In this document: positions 51,614-63,254 of the stretch, piece after piece | How the letters are laid out: the number at the start of each line of letters is the position of its first letter | How positions within the stretch are numbered: the stretch's first letter is position 1 | Origin: Nocardia salmonicida NBRC 13393 | Lineage (GTDB): Bacteria > Actinomycetota > Actinomycetes > Mycobacteriales > Mycobacteriaceae | Length of the DNA: 64,000 nt | Reading direction: 5' to 3' | Assembly: GCF_001613085.1 (NCBI RefSeq) | Contig: NZ_BDBR01000012.1 | Location: 62,001-126,000 of the forward strand | Notes under the pieces: model-generated | What the model saw: the letters and a program-made list of their open reading frames with translations, nothing else | Database searches by the model: none | What the model was told of the DNA's origin: nothing | Made by a program: the position numbers and the translations under genes

Positions 51614-52822
51614 ATGGGTAAGAAGCGGGGGCGACCTCGGTCGCTACGGACGATCGTTCCGGTGGTGCTGTTGGCGGTGTTCGCGCTCGGCGCGTCGGCG
51701 TGCTCGGCCGCGGAGGGCACCGGGGTGGAGGTGGCGATCGATCGCAACCCCCTCGCCGAGCTCATCAAGCCGAAGCTGGTCTCGACCATCAAGGACGGGC
51801 AGGTCGGCGTCTCGCCCGGTATGCCGATGGCCTTCCAGGTCGAGGACGGCAAGTTCACCGACGTCAAACTCACCAATCAGCAGGGCACCGCGGTCGCGGG
51901 TCAGCTGGCAGCGGACGGGCGTTCCTGGTCGACCGCCGAGGTGCTCGGCTACGGCAAGACCTACAAGCTCACCGCCGCGGCCATCGGGCTCGGTGGCGCG
52001 AACTCCTCGACGTTGAGCTTCACCACCAGCTCGCCGAAGAGTCAGACCAAGCCGTACCTGCTGCCCGGTGAGGGTGAGGTGGTCGGTATCGGTCAGCCGG
52101 TGGCGATCCAGTTCGACGAGAACATCCCCGACCGTCGTGCCGCGCAAGAGGCCATCAAGATCACCACCGAGCCCGCTGTCGAGGGCGCCTTCTACTGGGT
52201 GAACAATCGCGAAGTGCGGTGGCGCCCAGAGCATTACTGGACACCGGGTACCAAGGTGACCATCGATGTGAACGTCTACGGCAAAGATCTGGGCAAGGGC
52301 CTGTACGGCCAGGACAACATCCATTCGTTCTTCACCATCGGTGACGCGGTGGTCTTCACCGCCGACGACAACACCAAGCAGGTGGTGGTGGAGAAGAACG
52401 GTCAGGTGATCATGACCATGCCCACCTCGATGGGTAAGGACAGCACGCCTACCGACAACGGCGTCTACATCGTCAGCGACCGGCACGAGAAGATCATCAT
52501 GGACTCCTCGACCTACGGTGTGGCGGTGAACTCGTCCGACGGGTATCGCACGCCGGTCGACTACGCGACGCGAATCTCCTACAGCGGCATCTTCTTCCAC
52601 TCGGCACCGTGGTCGGTGGGGCAGCAGGGCTACTCCAACTCCAGCCACGGCTGCCTGAATCTGAGCCCGGCGAACGCGCGCTGGGTGTACGAGAACGCCA
52701 AGCGTGGTGACATCACGGTGATCAAGAACACGGTCGGCGGCACCCTGTCCGGTGTCGACGGGCTGGGTGACTGGAACATCGCGTGGCCGGAATGGAAGGC
52801 GGGCAACGCCGACGCTCCGTAG
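51614..52822 (+). CDS. L,D-transpeptidase (LdtMt2-like lipoprotein)
   Basis: A 402 aa enzyme that makes 3-3 crosslinks in peptidoglycan. A lipoprotein signal ends in GASACSAAE (Cys30). Two Ig-like domains (about 40-150 and 150-250) precede the YkuD catalytic domain with the motif HSAPWSVGQQGYSNSSHGCLNLSP; the nucleophile is C347. Domain order matches LdtMt2 (Rv2518c) of M. tuberculosis, as does its position in the local gene order. Start ATG 51614 has a weak Shine-Dalgarno. Meropenem-type carbapenems inhibit this class. Confidence 0.95.
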   Translation: MGKKRGRPRSLRTIVPVVLLAVFALGASACSAAEGTGVEVAIDRNPLAELIKPKLVSTIKDGQVGVSPGMPMAFQVEDGKFTDVKLTNQQGTAVAGQLAADGRSWSTAEVLGYGKTYKLTAAAIGLGGANSSTLSFTTSSPKSQTKPYLLPGEGEVVGIGQPVAIQFDENIPDRRAAQEAIKITTEPAVEGAFYWVNNREVRWRPEHYWTPGTKVTIDVNVYGKDLGKGLYGQDNIHSFFTIGDAVVFTADDNTKQVVVEKNGQVIMTMPTSMGKDSTPTDNGVYIVSDRHEKIIMDSSTYGVAVNSSDGYRTPVDYATRISYSGIFFHSAPWSVGQQGYSNSSHGCLNLSPANARWVYENAKRGDITVIKNTVGGTLSGVDGLGDWNIAWPEWKAGNADAP

Positions 52823-52839
52823 TCGCGCAACGCACGAAA

Positions 52840-52877
52840 AACGAAGGGGCACCGGAAGTTTCCGGTGCCCCTTCGTT
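52840..52877. terminator. Terminator after the L,D-transpeptidase
   Basis: AACGAAGGGGCACCGGAA (52840-52857) and TTCCGGTGCCCCTTCGTT (52860-52877) form an 18-bp stem; with real loop constraints 16 bp remain. It is 18 bp after the stop and also serves the convergent gene at 52893. Confidence 0.85.
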
Positions 52878-52892
52878 GTGTCCGTGACTGTT

Positions 52893-53234
52893 TCAGTGCG
52901 GGGTGGGGAGCTGGCTGCAGTCCATCATCGCCTCGCCCGCGACGGCGAGCGCGCTGCCGAGGGCGCCGCACAGGATGCGTCCGCCGAACAGCATTCGGTC
53001 GAGGTTGGGTAGGCCGGCCGAGCCGGTGCCGGAAGACCCGGTGGTCTCGAGGCCGGTGGTGGAGCCGCTCTGTGCCGAACCGGATTCGGGCTGATCACTC
53101 GGCAGGCCGAAGTCGCCGATGGGGGTCTCCGCCGCGAAGTCGGTGAGGGGCAGGCCGGGCGATGCCGTTGCGGTACCCGCGACGGGGCCGAGCACGGTGG
53201 CGGCGAGGATGGCGACGACGGTGGAACGCTTCAT
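52893..53234 (-). CDS. Small secreted protein
   Basis: A 113 aa protein from ATG 53234. A signal peptide (STVVAILAATVLGPVAGTATA) is followed by a Ser/Gly/Thr-rich segment (SGSAQSGSTTGLETTGSSGTGS) and a short hydrophobic end with two Cys (LCGALGSALAVAGEAMMDC). No known family. Similar to other nocardial small secreted proteins in style, such as the excalibur gene's linker. Confidence 0.65.
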   Translation of the reverse strand: MKRSTVVAILAATVLGPVAGTATASPGLPLTDFAAETPIGDFGLPSDQPESGSAQSGSTTGLETTGSSGTGSAGLPNLDRMLFGGRILCGALGSALAVAGEAMMDCSQLPTPH

Positions 53235-53343
53235 CAAGGGGTCTTTCCGGTCGAGCGCTGACGCGATGGCGAGATCTGCCCCACATCTGGGCAGCGGTCC
53301 AAAGTGTAGCGGTCAAACGTGACCTTCGTCATGGTGGTGTGAG

Positions 53344-53514
53344 TTATCCGGCCTCGGCGAGGTCGGGTTCGTCGCGATGGATCTCCGACGCGACGCTCAG
53401 GTGGTCGACGACCACCCGGCGGGCGCCGCAGCGGCAGCGCTGATAGGCCACGAGGCCCTCGCTGGTCCGGTGGCGCGACTCGATCTGCCAGGTGTGTGCG
53501 GGGTGGCTGCTCAT
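53344..53514 (-). CDS. Small conserved hypothetical protein
   Basis: A 56 aa protein from ATG 53514. It has HTWQIESRHRTSEGLVAYQRCRCGARRVVV, with a CxC pair and basic residues. I recall similar short actinomycete proteins but no function. The divergent CGNR gene begins 26 bp away, so the two share a promoter region. Confidence 0.6.
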   Translation of the reverse strand: MSSHPAHTWQIESRHRTSEGLVAYQRCRCGARRVVVDHLSVASEIHRDEPDLAEAG

Positions 53515-53527
53515 GGTTCGAGTCTGA

Positions 53528-53556
53528 TGTAATGGCATTGTGCATTACAACCATTA
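53528..53556. promoter_or_regulatory. Nested palindrome over the CGNR start
   Basis: TGTAATG (53528-53534) pairs with CATTACA (53543-53549), and TAATGG (53530-53535) pairs with CCATTA (53551-53556). The GTG start of the CGNR gene (53540) lies inside, so a bound protein would block it. A self-regulating site is likely. Confidence 0.65.
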
Positions 53557-54067
53557 CGGACGGGAGCCGGTGCTGCTCGGCGTCGACCTGCTCAACGATC
53601 CGTGTTCGAGCGCCGCGGAGTTGGCGCGGCGCTGTGTGGGCGCCGGTTTGGTGCTGAGTGCGCCGGTGTCCGAGGGTGATCTCGTGGCGGTGACGGCCTT
53701 TCTGGGGCGTTGGCGCGGGGTGGTGGAGTGCGCGGACCGCGCCGAGCGAGCTGCGCTGCTCAATGTGTTGCTGGCCGAGTACGCGTCTCCACCCCGCCTG
53801 ACCGACCATGTGGGCGACGGTTGGCATCTGCACTTCCGTGACCCCGGGGTGGCGACGGATCGTCAGATCGCCGCGTTGATCACCGTCGGTACCGCTTTGC
53901 ACCTGACCGGCCTCGGGATGGACCGCCTCGGTGCCTGCGCGGCGGACGGGTGCTCGCAGGTGTACGCCGACACCTCGCGCAACGGCAGGCAACGGTTCTG
54001 CAGCCCGGCCTGTGCGAACCGGTCGGCCGTCCGACGGCACCGGGCGAGCCGCACAGGCGCCGGATAG
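53540..54067 (+). CDS. CGNR zinc-finger (ABATE domain) regulator
   Basis: A 175 aa protein. The ABATE domain spans the first 125 residues; the zinc finger at the end is GACAADGCSQVYADTSRNGRQRFCSPACANRSAVRRHR, with CxxxxC and the final C-A-N-R (usually CGNR). It binds DNA; many members are stress regulators. Start GTG 53540 has no Shine-Dalgarno, so leaderless translation is likely. It is followed by a terminator and tRNA-His. Confidence 0.87.
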   Translation: MHYNHYGREPVLLGVDLLNDPCSSAAELARRCVGAGLVLSAPVSEGDLVAVTAFLGRWRGVVECADRAERAALLNVLLAEYASPPRLTDHVGDGWHLHFRDPGVATDRQIAALITVGTALHLTGLGMDRLGACAADGCSQVYADTSRNGRQRFCSPACANRSAVRRHRASRTGAG

Positions 54068-54070
54068 CAA

Positions 54071-54101
54071 AGAAGGCCCGGTCCTGGGGACCGGGCCTTC
54101 T
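54071..54101. terminator. Hairpin terminator between CGNR and tRNA-His
   Basis: AGAAGGCCCGGTCC (54071-54084) and GGACCGGGCCTTCT (54088-54101) make a 14-bp stem with a 3-nt loop, 3 bp after the CGNR stop and downstream of the minus-strand tRNA-His. Confidence 0.85.
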
Positions 54102-54107
54102 CTTCGG

Positions 54108-54181
54108 GGTGACCGACGGGACTCGAACCCGCGACATCCAGGATCACAACCTGGTGCTCTACCAACTGAACTACGGTCACC
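54108..54181 (-). tRNA. tRNA-His (anticodon GTG)
   Basis: Minus-strand cloverleaf with GTGACCG/CGGTCAC acceptor, anticodon loop TTGTGAT (GTG) and T-loop GTTCGAGTCC. The base at 54181 supplies the extra G-1 and the discriminator is C, both specific to tRNA-His. No CCA is encoded. It is next to orn, as in M. tuberculosis. Confidence 0.94.
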
Positions 54182-54235
54182 ATCACCGGTGAATCACCGG
54201 CGCCGTCGATATTAGCGTGTGTGTAGTGTCAACCC

Positions 54236-54883
54236 CTAATCCGCTGGTAGATGGCTCGAACCGGTGACATCCACGGCATCGGTGGCGGCCTGTGCGGCGG
54301 CGGCGATCTCGGTGGTGGTCGGTCCGGGCAGCGGCACGAACGCGGTACGACGGTAGTACTCGAGCTCGCGGATGGATTCCTTGATGTCGGCCAGCGCGCG
54401 GTGGGCCAGGCCCTTCTCCGGCTGACCGAAGTAGATGCGCGGGTACCAGCGCCTGCACAGTTCCTTGATCGAGCTCACGTCGACCATCCGATAGTGCAGG
54501 TGCGCGTCGAGTTCCGGCATGTCGCGAGCGATGAAGCCGCGATCGGTGCCGATGGAGTTGCCGCACAGCGGCACCGTGCGCGCGGTGGGCGCGTACTCGC
54601 GGATGTAGTCGAGTACCTGCTGCTGGGCCTGCTCGAGGGTGACGGTGGAACGCCGAACCTCTTCGGTCAGACCGGATTTCGCGTGCATGGTGGCGACGAC
54701 CGGTGGCATGCAGGCCAGGGCGGCGTCGTCGGCGTGGATGACGATGTCGACACCGTCACCGAGAATGTTGAGGTCGCTGTCGGTTACGAGCGCGGCGATC
54801 TCGATCAGCTTGTCGCTGTCGAGACGGAGCCCCGTCATTTCGCAATCCATCCAGACCAGGAGTTTGTCTGACACGGGAGTCAC
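54236..54883 (-). CDS. orn: Oligoribonuclease
   Basis: A 215 aa 3'-5' exoribonuclease that degrades 2-5 nt RNAs and pGpG. The DEDDh motifs are present: WMDCEMTG (D13, E15), [19 protein letters not shown], and THRALADI-type [40 protein letters not shown] is nearly invariant in actinomycetes. GTG 54883 or GTG 54874 (MSDKLLVW) can start translation. Essential in many actinomycetes. Confidence 0.95.
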   Translation of the reverse strand: MTPVSDKLLVWMDCEMTGLRLDSDKLIEIAALVTDSDLNILGDGVDIVIHADDAALACMPPVVATMHAKSGLTEEVRRSTVTLEQAQQQVLDYIREYAPTARTVPLCGNSIGTDRGFIARDMPELDAHLHYRMVDVSSIKELCRRWYPRIYFGQPEKGLAHRALADIKESIRELEYYRRTAFVPLPGPTTTEIAAAAQAATDAVDVTGSSHLPAD

Positions 54884-55071
54884 CCTAATGGTGGGTCCGT
54901 GAACCAGGTCGGCAGGTGTGTCGCGTTGGCGAGGCGGACGAGGTTTGCCGACGACATCAACGGATGTTCGCCACCCTGGTGACCGGCCCGGATACAGTTT
55001 GCCTGGAATTGACCGCAGACGTTTCGAGCATTTCTTGCGTACGTGCCAGTGAGCAGACGGAGGACGCGCGA

Positions 55072-56757
55072 ATGACCACCCCACAGGAGAAGGCGGCAGC
55101 GGCACGCAAGGCGGCCGAAGACGCGGCACGGGTCGCCGCCGAGGCGATGGCAGCAGCGGAGGCCGCCGAGCGGGAAGCCGCGGCGGCGAGCACGGAATCC
55201 GCCTCGAAGCCACCGTCATCCGGCGAGCCGAGCGCATCCGGCGCGGCCGCGGCGATCGCCGCGGGCTACGCCTTCAGCGGACCTGCGTTGGAACTCGGCA
55301 CGGTGATGGTCGACGACGTCGCCGATCCTGGTGCGCGCGTGCGTATTCCGCTGCGGATGATGAACCGGCACGGCCTCGTCGCGGGTGCGACCGGCACCGG
55401 CAAGACCAAGACCCTGCAGGGCATCGCCGAACATCTGTCCCGCGCGGGCGTTCCCGTGGTGATGGCCGACGTCAAGGGCGATCTGTCGGGCCTGAGTGAG
55501 CCCGGCGCCGACACCGAGAAGATCCGGGCGCGCGCGGCGGAGACCGGCGCGACCGACTGGGCACCTAGTACGTTCCCCACCGAGTTCGTCTCGCTCGGGA
55601 CCGGGGGCATCGGGGTGCCGATACGGGCGACGATCACCTCCTTCGGCCCGATCCTGCTCAGCAAAGTGCTCGGCCTCAACGACACTCAGGAATCCACGCT
55701 GGGCCTGATCTTCCACTGGGCCGATCAGCGCGGCCTCGCCCTGCTGGATCTGAAGGACCTGCGCGCGGTCATCACCCACCTGACCAGCCCCGAAGGCAAG
55801 GAAGACCTCAAGGGCATCGGTGGTGTGTCCTCGCAGACGGCCGGGGTGATCCTGCGGTCGCTGGTGAATCTGGAAGCAGAAGGAGGCGATACCTTCTTCG
55901 GCGAACCCGAACTCGACCCGGCCGATCTGCTGCGCACCGCGGGCGGGCTCGGCGTGATCACGCTGTTCGAGCTCGGTCAGCAGGCGGCGCGACCCGCGCT
56001 GTTCTCCACGTTCTTGATGTGGGTGCTGGCCGATCTGTTCCAGACGCTGCCCGAGGTGGGTGACGTCGACAAGCCGAAGCTCGTGTTCATCTTCGACGAG
56101 GCGCATCTGCTGTTCGCCGAGGCGTCCAAGGCGTTCCTGCAACAGGTCGAGCAGACGGTGAAGCTGATCCGCTCCAAGGGCGTCGGCGTGTTCTTCTGCA
56201 CCCAGTTGCCCACCGACATCCCCAACCCCGTGCTCTCCCAGCTCGGCGCCCGTGTCCAGCACGCCTTGCGCGCCTTCACCCCCGACGATCAGAAGGCGCT
56301 GTCCAAGACGGTGCGCACCTACCCGAAGTCGTCGGTGTACGACCTGGAAGAGGCGCTGACCTCGCTCGGCACGGGCGAGGCGATCGTCACCGTGCTCTCC
56401 GAAACCGGTGCGCCCACACCCGTCGCCTGGACCAAGATCGCGCCGCCGCTCTCGCTGATGGACACCGTCGGCGACGAGGTGATCAAGTCCAAGGCGCTGT
56501 CGAGCGCGCTGCAGGGCAAGTACGGGCAGAGCGTCGACCGGGAATCGGCCTACGAGATGCTGCTGGCCAGCGTGGCGGCCGCGCCGTCCGCACCCGAATC
56601 CGCGCCCGCACCGGGGCGTTCGGCGTCCCAGCAGGAAGAGGACTCGGCCGCCGAGCGGATCATGGCCAACCCGGCGGTCAAGAGCTTCCTGCGTTCGGCG
56701 GCGAGTGCGGCCGGGCGTGAGATCAGCCGCAGTATTTTCGGCACCCGTCGCAGGTGA
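55072..56757 (+). CDS. HerA/FtsK-like ATPase (DUF853)
   Basis: A 561 aa P-loop ATPase of the DUF853 family. ATG 55072 has GGAGGA at 55059-55064. An Ala-rich coiled N-terminus ([20 protein letters not shown]) precedes the ATPase with Walker [11 protein letters not shown] (K111) and Walker [10 protein letters not shown] (D342, E343). Related to HerA DNA translocases; function in actinomycetes is not known. Its partner order next to orn matches Rv2510c of M. tuberculosis, so it is a conserved core gene. Confidence 0.9.
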   Translation: MTTPQEKAAAARKAAEDAARVAAEAMAAAEAAEREAAAASTESASKPPSSGEPSASGAAAAIAAGYAFSGPALELGTVMVDDVADPGARVRIPLRMMNRHGLVAGATGTGKTKTLQGIAEHLSRAGVPVVMADVKGDLSGLSEPGADTEKIRARAAETGATDWAPSTFPTEFVSLGTGGIGVPIRATITSFGPILLSKVLGLNDTQESTLGLIFHWADQRGLALLDLKDLRAVITHLTSPEGKEDLKGIGGVSSQTAGVILRSLVNLEAEGGDTFFGEPELDPADLLRTAGGLGVITLFELGQQAARPALFSTFLMWVLADLFQTLPEVGDVDKPKLVFIFDEAHLLFAEASKAFLQQVEQTVKLIRSKGVGVFFCTQLPTDIPNPVLSQLGARVQHALRAFTPDDQKALSKTVRTYPKSSVYDLEEALTSLGTGEAIVTVLSETGAPTPVAWTKIAPPLSLMDTVGDEVIKSKALSSALQGKYGQSVDRESAYEMLLASVAAAPSAPESAPAPGRSASQQEEDSAAERIMANPAVKSFLRSAASAAGREISRSIFGTRRR

Positions 56758-56776
56758 CAGCGGGCTCGGCGGTAAG

Positions 56777-58081
56777 TCAGTCCACGAGCTCGCGCATCAG
56801 CAGGTCGGCGGTCGTCTCGCGGCGTAGCAACTGTCTGGTGCGGCCGTCGGCGACGGCGACGAGCGGTGGCCTGCCCACGGTGCTGTAGGTCGTCGCCAGA
56901 CCGTGGTGGTAAGCGCCGGTGCACGGTAGCGCGAGAACTTCGCCGGGGCGCAGATCGGCCGGTAGCCGCACCTCGGTGGCGATGAGCGCCCCGGACTCGC
57001 TGTGTTTGCCCGCGATGGACGCGGTCAGCTGCGGGCCGGTCGGGTGTCGGTTGACCACCAGCGCGCCGCCGGGTCCGCGGCCCTGTCCGCCGCAGCCGCC
57101 GCCGTCGACGATCACGCGGGTGCCGCCGTCGGCGGTCTCGTCGACGGCGAGCACCCGATACAGGGTGACGCCCGCCCTCGCGACGATCGCGCGCCCGGGT
57201 TCCATCGCGAGCACGGGACGCGGGAAGCGGTGGCGTGCGCACCCGGCGTCCAGCGCATCGTCGAGGATGTCGGCGAGTTCGCGCAGGTTCAGTTCCGCGT
57301 CGCCGCTCCGCAGTGCCACCGCGTGGCCGCCGCCGATGTCGAGGTGCGAGAGCAGGAGACCGTATTCGCGTTCGATCCAGGACATCTCGCCGATCATCCG
57401 GCGGATCGCCTCGCCGTAGTGGTCGGGGTTGTGGATCTGCGGGCCGAGGTGGCAGTGCAGGCCGACGAGCTGCAGGTTGCACCGGCCCGCGATGCGGGCG
57501 ACCGCGGTCTCGAACGACCGACTGCCGAGTGGGAAGCCGAACTGGTCGGCACCGGGAACGTCGATGCCGGTGGCGACGCGGAGCAGCACCTGCTGCGGGT
57601 GGGTCGCCACGGCGGTGAGGAGCGTGATCTCGGTGAGCGAGCCGACCACGATCCGGCCGACGCCGCAGCGCACGGCGGTCTTCAGTTCGTCGAGGGTCTT
57701 GCCGTTGCCGTGCAACACGATCCGGCGCGGATCGATGCCGGCGGCGAGCGCGATCGACAACTCACCGCTCGACCCGACCTGCACCGACAGACCCTCGTCG
57801 GCGACCCAGTGCGCCACCGCGCCGACCATCAACGCGGTGCCCGCGTAGACGATCTCGGCCTCGGGGAAATACTTGCGGTAGGCGCGGCAGCGCTCGCGCA
57901 CCTCGGCTTCGTCCACCACCTGGACCGGAGTGCCGAACTGGTCGGCGACATCGGCGAGCGCCACCGCGCCGAGGGCGATCCGGCCGTCGTGGTCGTAGTG
58001 GGTATTGGTCGGCCAGACCGCGGGATCGAGCCGCGGCACGGTGGTCGCGCGCAACGACGGGAAGATCTCGAGCAACGTCAC
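56777..58081 (-). CDS. LysA-like (diaminopimelate decarboxylase fold) protein lacking the PLP lysine
   Basis: A 434 aa fold type III PLP-barrel protein. Recognisable LysA features are GTPVQVVDEAEVRERCRAYRKYFP, LHCHLGPQIHNPDHYGEAI, DIGGGHAV, EPGRAIVARAG and CTGAYHHGLATTYSTVGRPP. At the cofactor position where LysA has YA(S/G)K, this protein has VYAGTAL (Thr82; codon at 57838-57836), so the Schiff-base lysine is absent. The usual GGGxxxN end (VDGGMSDN) reads VDGGGCGGQGRG. The start is GTG 58081, AGGAG 7 bp upstream. It cannot be a normal decarboxylase; a non-catalytic or altered role is likely. Confidence 0.85.
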   Translation of the reverse strand: MTLLEIFPSLRATTVPRLDPAVWPTNTHYDHDGRIALGAVALADVADQFGTPVQVVDEAEVRERCRAYRKYFPEAEIVYAGTALMVGAVAHWVADEGLSVQVGSSGELSIALAAGIDPRRIVLHGNGKTLDELKTAVRCGVGRIVVGSLTEITLLTAVATHPQQVLLRVATGIDVPGADQFGFPLGSRSFETAVARIAGRCNLQLVGLHCHLGPQIHNPDHYGEAIRRMIGEMSWIEREYGLLLSHLDIGGGHAVALRSGDAELNLRELADILDDALDAGCARHRFPRPVLAMEPGRAIVARAGVTLYRVLAVDETADGGTRVIVDGGGCGGQGRGPGGALVVNRHPTGPQLTASIAGKHSESGALIATEVRLPADLRPGEVLALPCTGAYHHGLATTYSTVGRPPLVAVADGRTRQLLRRETTADLLMRELVD

Positions 58082-58236
58082 TGTGGTCTCCTGAGGACGC
58101 CCCCGCATTCGGACCGGCGGGGCATACTCCAGGATTACGCCCCGCGCGGGCCGCTGAGCTCGGTGTTTACGGGTCCTTGACCACCTGCGAGCCCATCCTG
58201 ACGGGTTGCTGACACCAGCGAGCTGTCAGGCCGTGC

Positions 58237-59040
58237 TCAGCTACCCAGCTTCTTGTAGAACGCGCCCGCGATCGGCGCGGTGAACGAGCGCGGGCCGTAG
58301 TTGCCCGCGACGCTCATGCCCTTGCTGATCAGGCCGGGGACGACGCGCATCTTGTTGCGGGCCAGCGCGTCGATGGAGACCTTGGCGGTGTATTCGGAGG
58401 AGACCCAGAGGAAATCGGGGACCATCTTGTCGACGATCGACTGGTCCTCGGGGGCAGGGGTCTCGGTGCGGACCGGGCCGGGGGCCAGCAGGGTGACGTG
58501 CACGCCGGTGCCCTTGAGCTCGCCGCGCAGCGACTCCGAGAAGGTGTTCGCGAACGCCTTGGACGCCGCGTAGGTCGCGTTGTTCGGGATCGGCATATTG
58601 CCCGCGGCCGAACCGCTGATCAGGATCCCACCCGCCTTGCGCTCGATCATGCCGGGCAGCACGGCCAGGGACAGGTCGTGCACGGCGGTGGCGTTGAGCT
58701 CCATCTGCATGCGCTCGTAGGCGAAGTCGAGCTCGGCGACCGGGCCGAAGGTCGCGATGCCCGCGTTGTTGCAGAGGACGGCGATATCGCGGGCCGCGAG
58801 CTCGCTGACGAGGCCGGCCCGCTGGGTGCGATCGGCCAGGTCGACGGCGCGGACCTCGGCGGTGATGCCGTGGGCCAGGGTCAGCCGCTGGGCCAGCTCG
58901 GTGAGGATCTCACCGCGGCGCGCGACCAGGATCAGCGAATAGCCGCGCCCGGCCAGTTCGGCGGCCAGCGCGGTGCCGATGCCGGAGGACGCGCCGGTGA
59001 CGACGGCACGATTGTCTGCAGTGGGGGAGGGCAAGCTCAC
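58237..59040 (-). CDS. cmrA: Mycolate reductase (short-chain dehydrogenase CmrA)
   Basis: A 267 aa SDR very close to CmrA (Rv2509), which reduces the 3-oxo group of newly condensed mycolic acids. Motifs: TGASSGIG (15-22), NNAG (91-94), YAASK (Y157, K161). MIERKAGGILISGSAAGNMPIP and the C-terminal RNKMRVVPGLISKGMSVA-type segment match M. tuberculosis CmrA. Gene order next to DUF853 and orn is also conserved. This supports mycolic acid synthesis in this organism. Confidence 0.93.
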   Translation of the reverse strand: MSLPSPTADNRAVVTGASSGIGTALAAELAGRGYSLILVARRGEILTELAQRLTLAHGITAEVRAVDLADRTQRAGLVSELAARDIAVLCNNAGIATFGPVAELDFAYERMQMELNATAVHDLSLAVLPGMIERKAGGILISGSAAGNMPIPNNATYAASKAFANTFSESLRGELKGTGVHVTLLAPGPVRTETPAPEDQSIVDKMVPDFLWVSSEYTAKVSIDALARNKMRVVPGLISKGMSVAGNYGPRSFTAPIAGAFYKKLGS

Positions 59041-59144
59041 GAGGGGGAGCTTAAGGGATCGGGTCAGGCCGCGCGGTGCCCGCGGTGGCAGCGCGGCACG
59101 GGGGGTTCGACGACGACGTGCCCGGCGCCGTCGATACTGGGCCG

Positions 59145-60344
59145 ATGGCTGACGCGCAGGTGTTCGGGATGGGCGATGACCCGCTGGCCGAGCCGACGTG
59201 GCCCGCGCTCACCGACGACGAGATCGCTCGCGCGGTCGCCACGACCTGGGGTGGACCGGCGCTCGCGGCGATCGAATGGCGTGGTGCGCGGCCACTGTCG
59301 TCGACGGTGGGGGTGCGGTTGGACAGTGGGGAGCGGCTCGTGGTGAAGCGGATGCCGCTGCGACTGCGCGATGAGGTGGCGTTGAGCGAGGAACACCGCT
59401 TCATGGCGCATCTGCGGGATCGGGGTGTGCCGGTGCCCGAAGTGCTTGCCGCCGTGGGTGATCGGGCGACGACCCCGCCAGACCACGACCACGACGAGCG
59501 AGACCACGACCGCGCCGTCGGTCGTGGCGCCGGAGCGACCGGCGAGTTCCGTCGTGACGGTGATGGTGCGAAGGCCGCTGTCGGCGAGTTCGTCTACGAG
59601 GTGCATCGGAAGGGGATGGGTGAGGATCGGTATCGCGCGGACTTCTCCTGGTCGCCGTATCGCGACAGCGACGATGCGGCGAGCGCGGGGGCGATGCTAG
59701 GTCGATTACATTCGGCCGCAGCAGATTTCGATGCACCCGCTCGACCTGCTCGACCGTTGCTGGCGAGCATGCACGGTGACGTGGTGAGCGCGTTCGAGTG
59801 GCATATCGCCCGCCGACCGGCCGTCGCTCGGCTTCTAGGGGAAAAGGACTGGCGCGCTGAGGTTCCCCAGTTCCGGGCCGAGCTCGCCGATGTCGAACCG
59901 CTGTGGACGCATGGGGATTGGCACGGAACCAACTTGCTGTGGGACGACCATGATGTGACCTCGGTGATCGATTTCGGGCTGGCGGATCGGACGACGGCCG
60001 TCTTCGACCTCGCCACCGCCATCGAACGCAGCGCGGTCGACTGGGTTTCGCTGCGCGAGGGCGGACCCGCGCACGTCCGCGCGGACCAGATCGCCGCGCT
60101 GATCCAGGGATATCGATCGGTACGGCCCTTGACCGCCGCCGAACAGAACCTGCTTCCGGACCTGCTCCCGCTGGTTCACATCGGCTACGAACTCTCCGAA
60201 ATCGACTACTTCCTCACCGTTGCCCACGACCCGCGCAACGCCGAAATCGCCTATCACGACTGGCTTCTCGGACATCTTCGCTGGTACGAAGCAGGCGAAG
60301 GCCGCGAACTACGCGATGCGATACGCGACCTCTCCCTGCGCTGA
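59145..60344 (+). CDS. Aminoglycoside phosphotransferase-fold kinase
   Basis: A 399 aa APH/choline-kinase-fold protein from ATG 59145. The catalytic Brenner loop is THGDWHGTNLLW (H256, D258, N263) and DFG is VIDFGLADRTT (D276). The nucleotide lobe has SGERLVVKRMPLRLRDEVALSEEHRF. A 40-residue insertion at about 110-150 (TTPPDHDHDERDHDRAVGRGAG...) interrupts the lobe and is low complexity. Substrate may be a small molecule or sugar; drug resistance is not supported by sequence alone. Confidence 0.85.
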   Translation: MADAQVFGMGDDPLAEPTWPALTDDEIARAVATTWGGPALAAIEWRGARPLSSTVGVRLDSGERLVVKRMPLRLRDEVALSEEHRFMAHLRDRGVPVPEVLAAVGDRATTPPDHDHDERDHDRAVGRGAGATGEFRRDGDGAKAAVGEFVYEVHRKGMGEDRYRADFSWSPYRDSDDAASAGAMLGRLHSAAADFDAPARPARPLLASMHGDVVSAFEWHIARRPAVARLLGEKDWRAEVPQFRAELADVEPLWTHGDWHGTNLLWDDHDVTSVIDFGLADRTTAVFDLATAIERSAVDWVSLREGGPAHVRADQIAALIQGYRSVRPLTAAEQNLLPDLLPLVHIGYELSEIDYFLTVAHDPRNAEIAYHDWLLGHLRWYEAGEGRELRDAIRDLSLR

Positions 60345-60409
60345 CCGCACTCCCGGCCCCGCACGACCCGACCTCGAGGAGGGTCCGCCGCGCAGCGGCG
60401 TAGCGGCCC

Positions 60410-60474
60410 GGCCGCGAGTTAGCCGCCGTTGCGTCCGCGGCGCAGCCGCCAGCAACGGTGGCTAACTCGCGGCC
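60410..60474. repeat. Large inverted repeat/hairpin downstream of the kinase
   Basis: A 23-bp arm at 60410-60432 pairs with 60452-60474 with one mismatch (a GTTAGCCGCCGTTGC against GCAACGGTGGCTAAC core) across a 19-nt GC-rich loop. It lies between the kinase and the convergent fadH. It is either a strong terminator or an interspersed palindromic repeat. Confidence 0.7.
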
Positions 60475-60511
60475 TTCAGGGGCCGCGCTCGAGCGCGCCA
60501 GCGCTCCAAAT

Positions 60512-63093
<2,582 letters not shown>

Positions 63094-63254
63094 GGGACGA
63101 GAGTATCCGGAACGCTGGGTACTATGCAACCAGGTTCATATGAGTTGACGGCGCCGATGCGGTAGACGGCGTGGGGCGGTGACCGCATCGGCGGAAACAC
63201 GGGTGCACGCGTTATAGGCGGCGTGGATGTTCGTTCGCCGATAGTCTTCGGCCT

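Noticed and set aside
59145..60344. Antibiotic-resistance kinase.
   Set aside because: The APH fold alone does not show drug specificity; nothing else in the sequence supports it.
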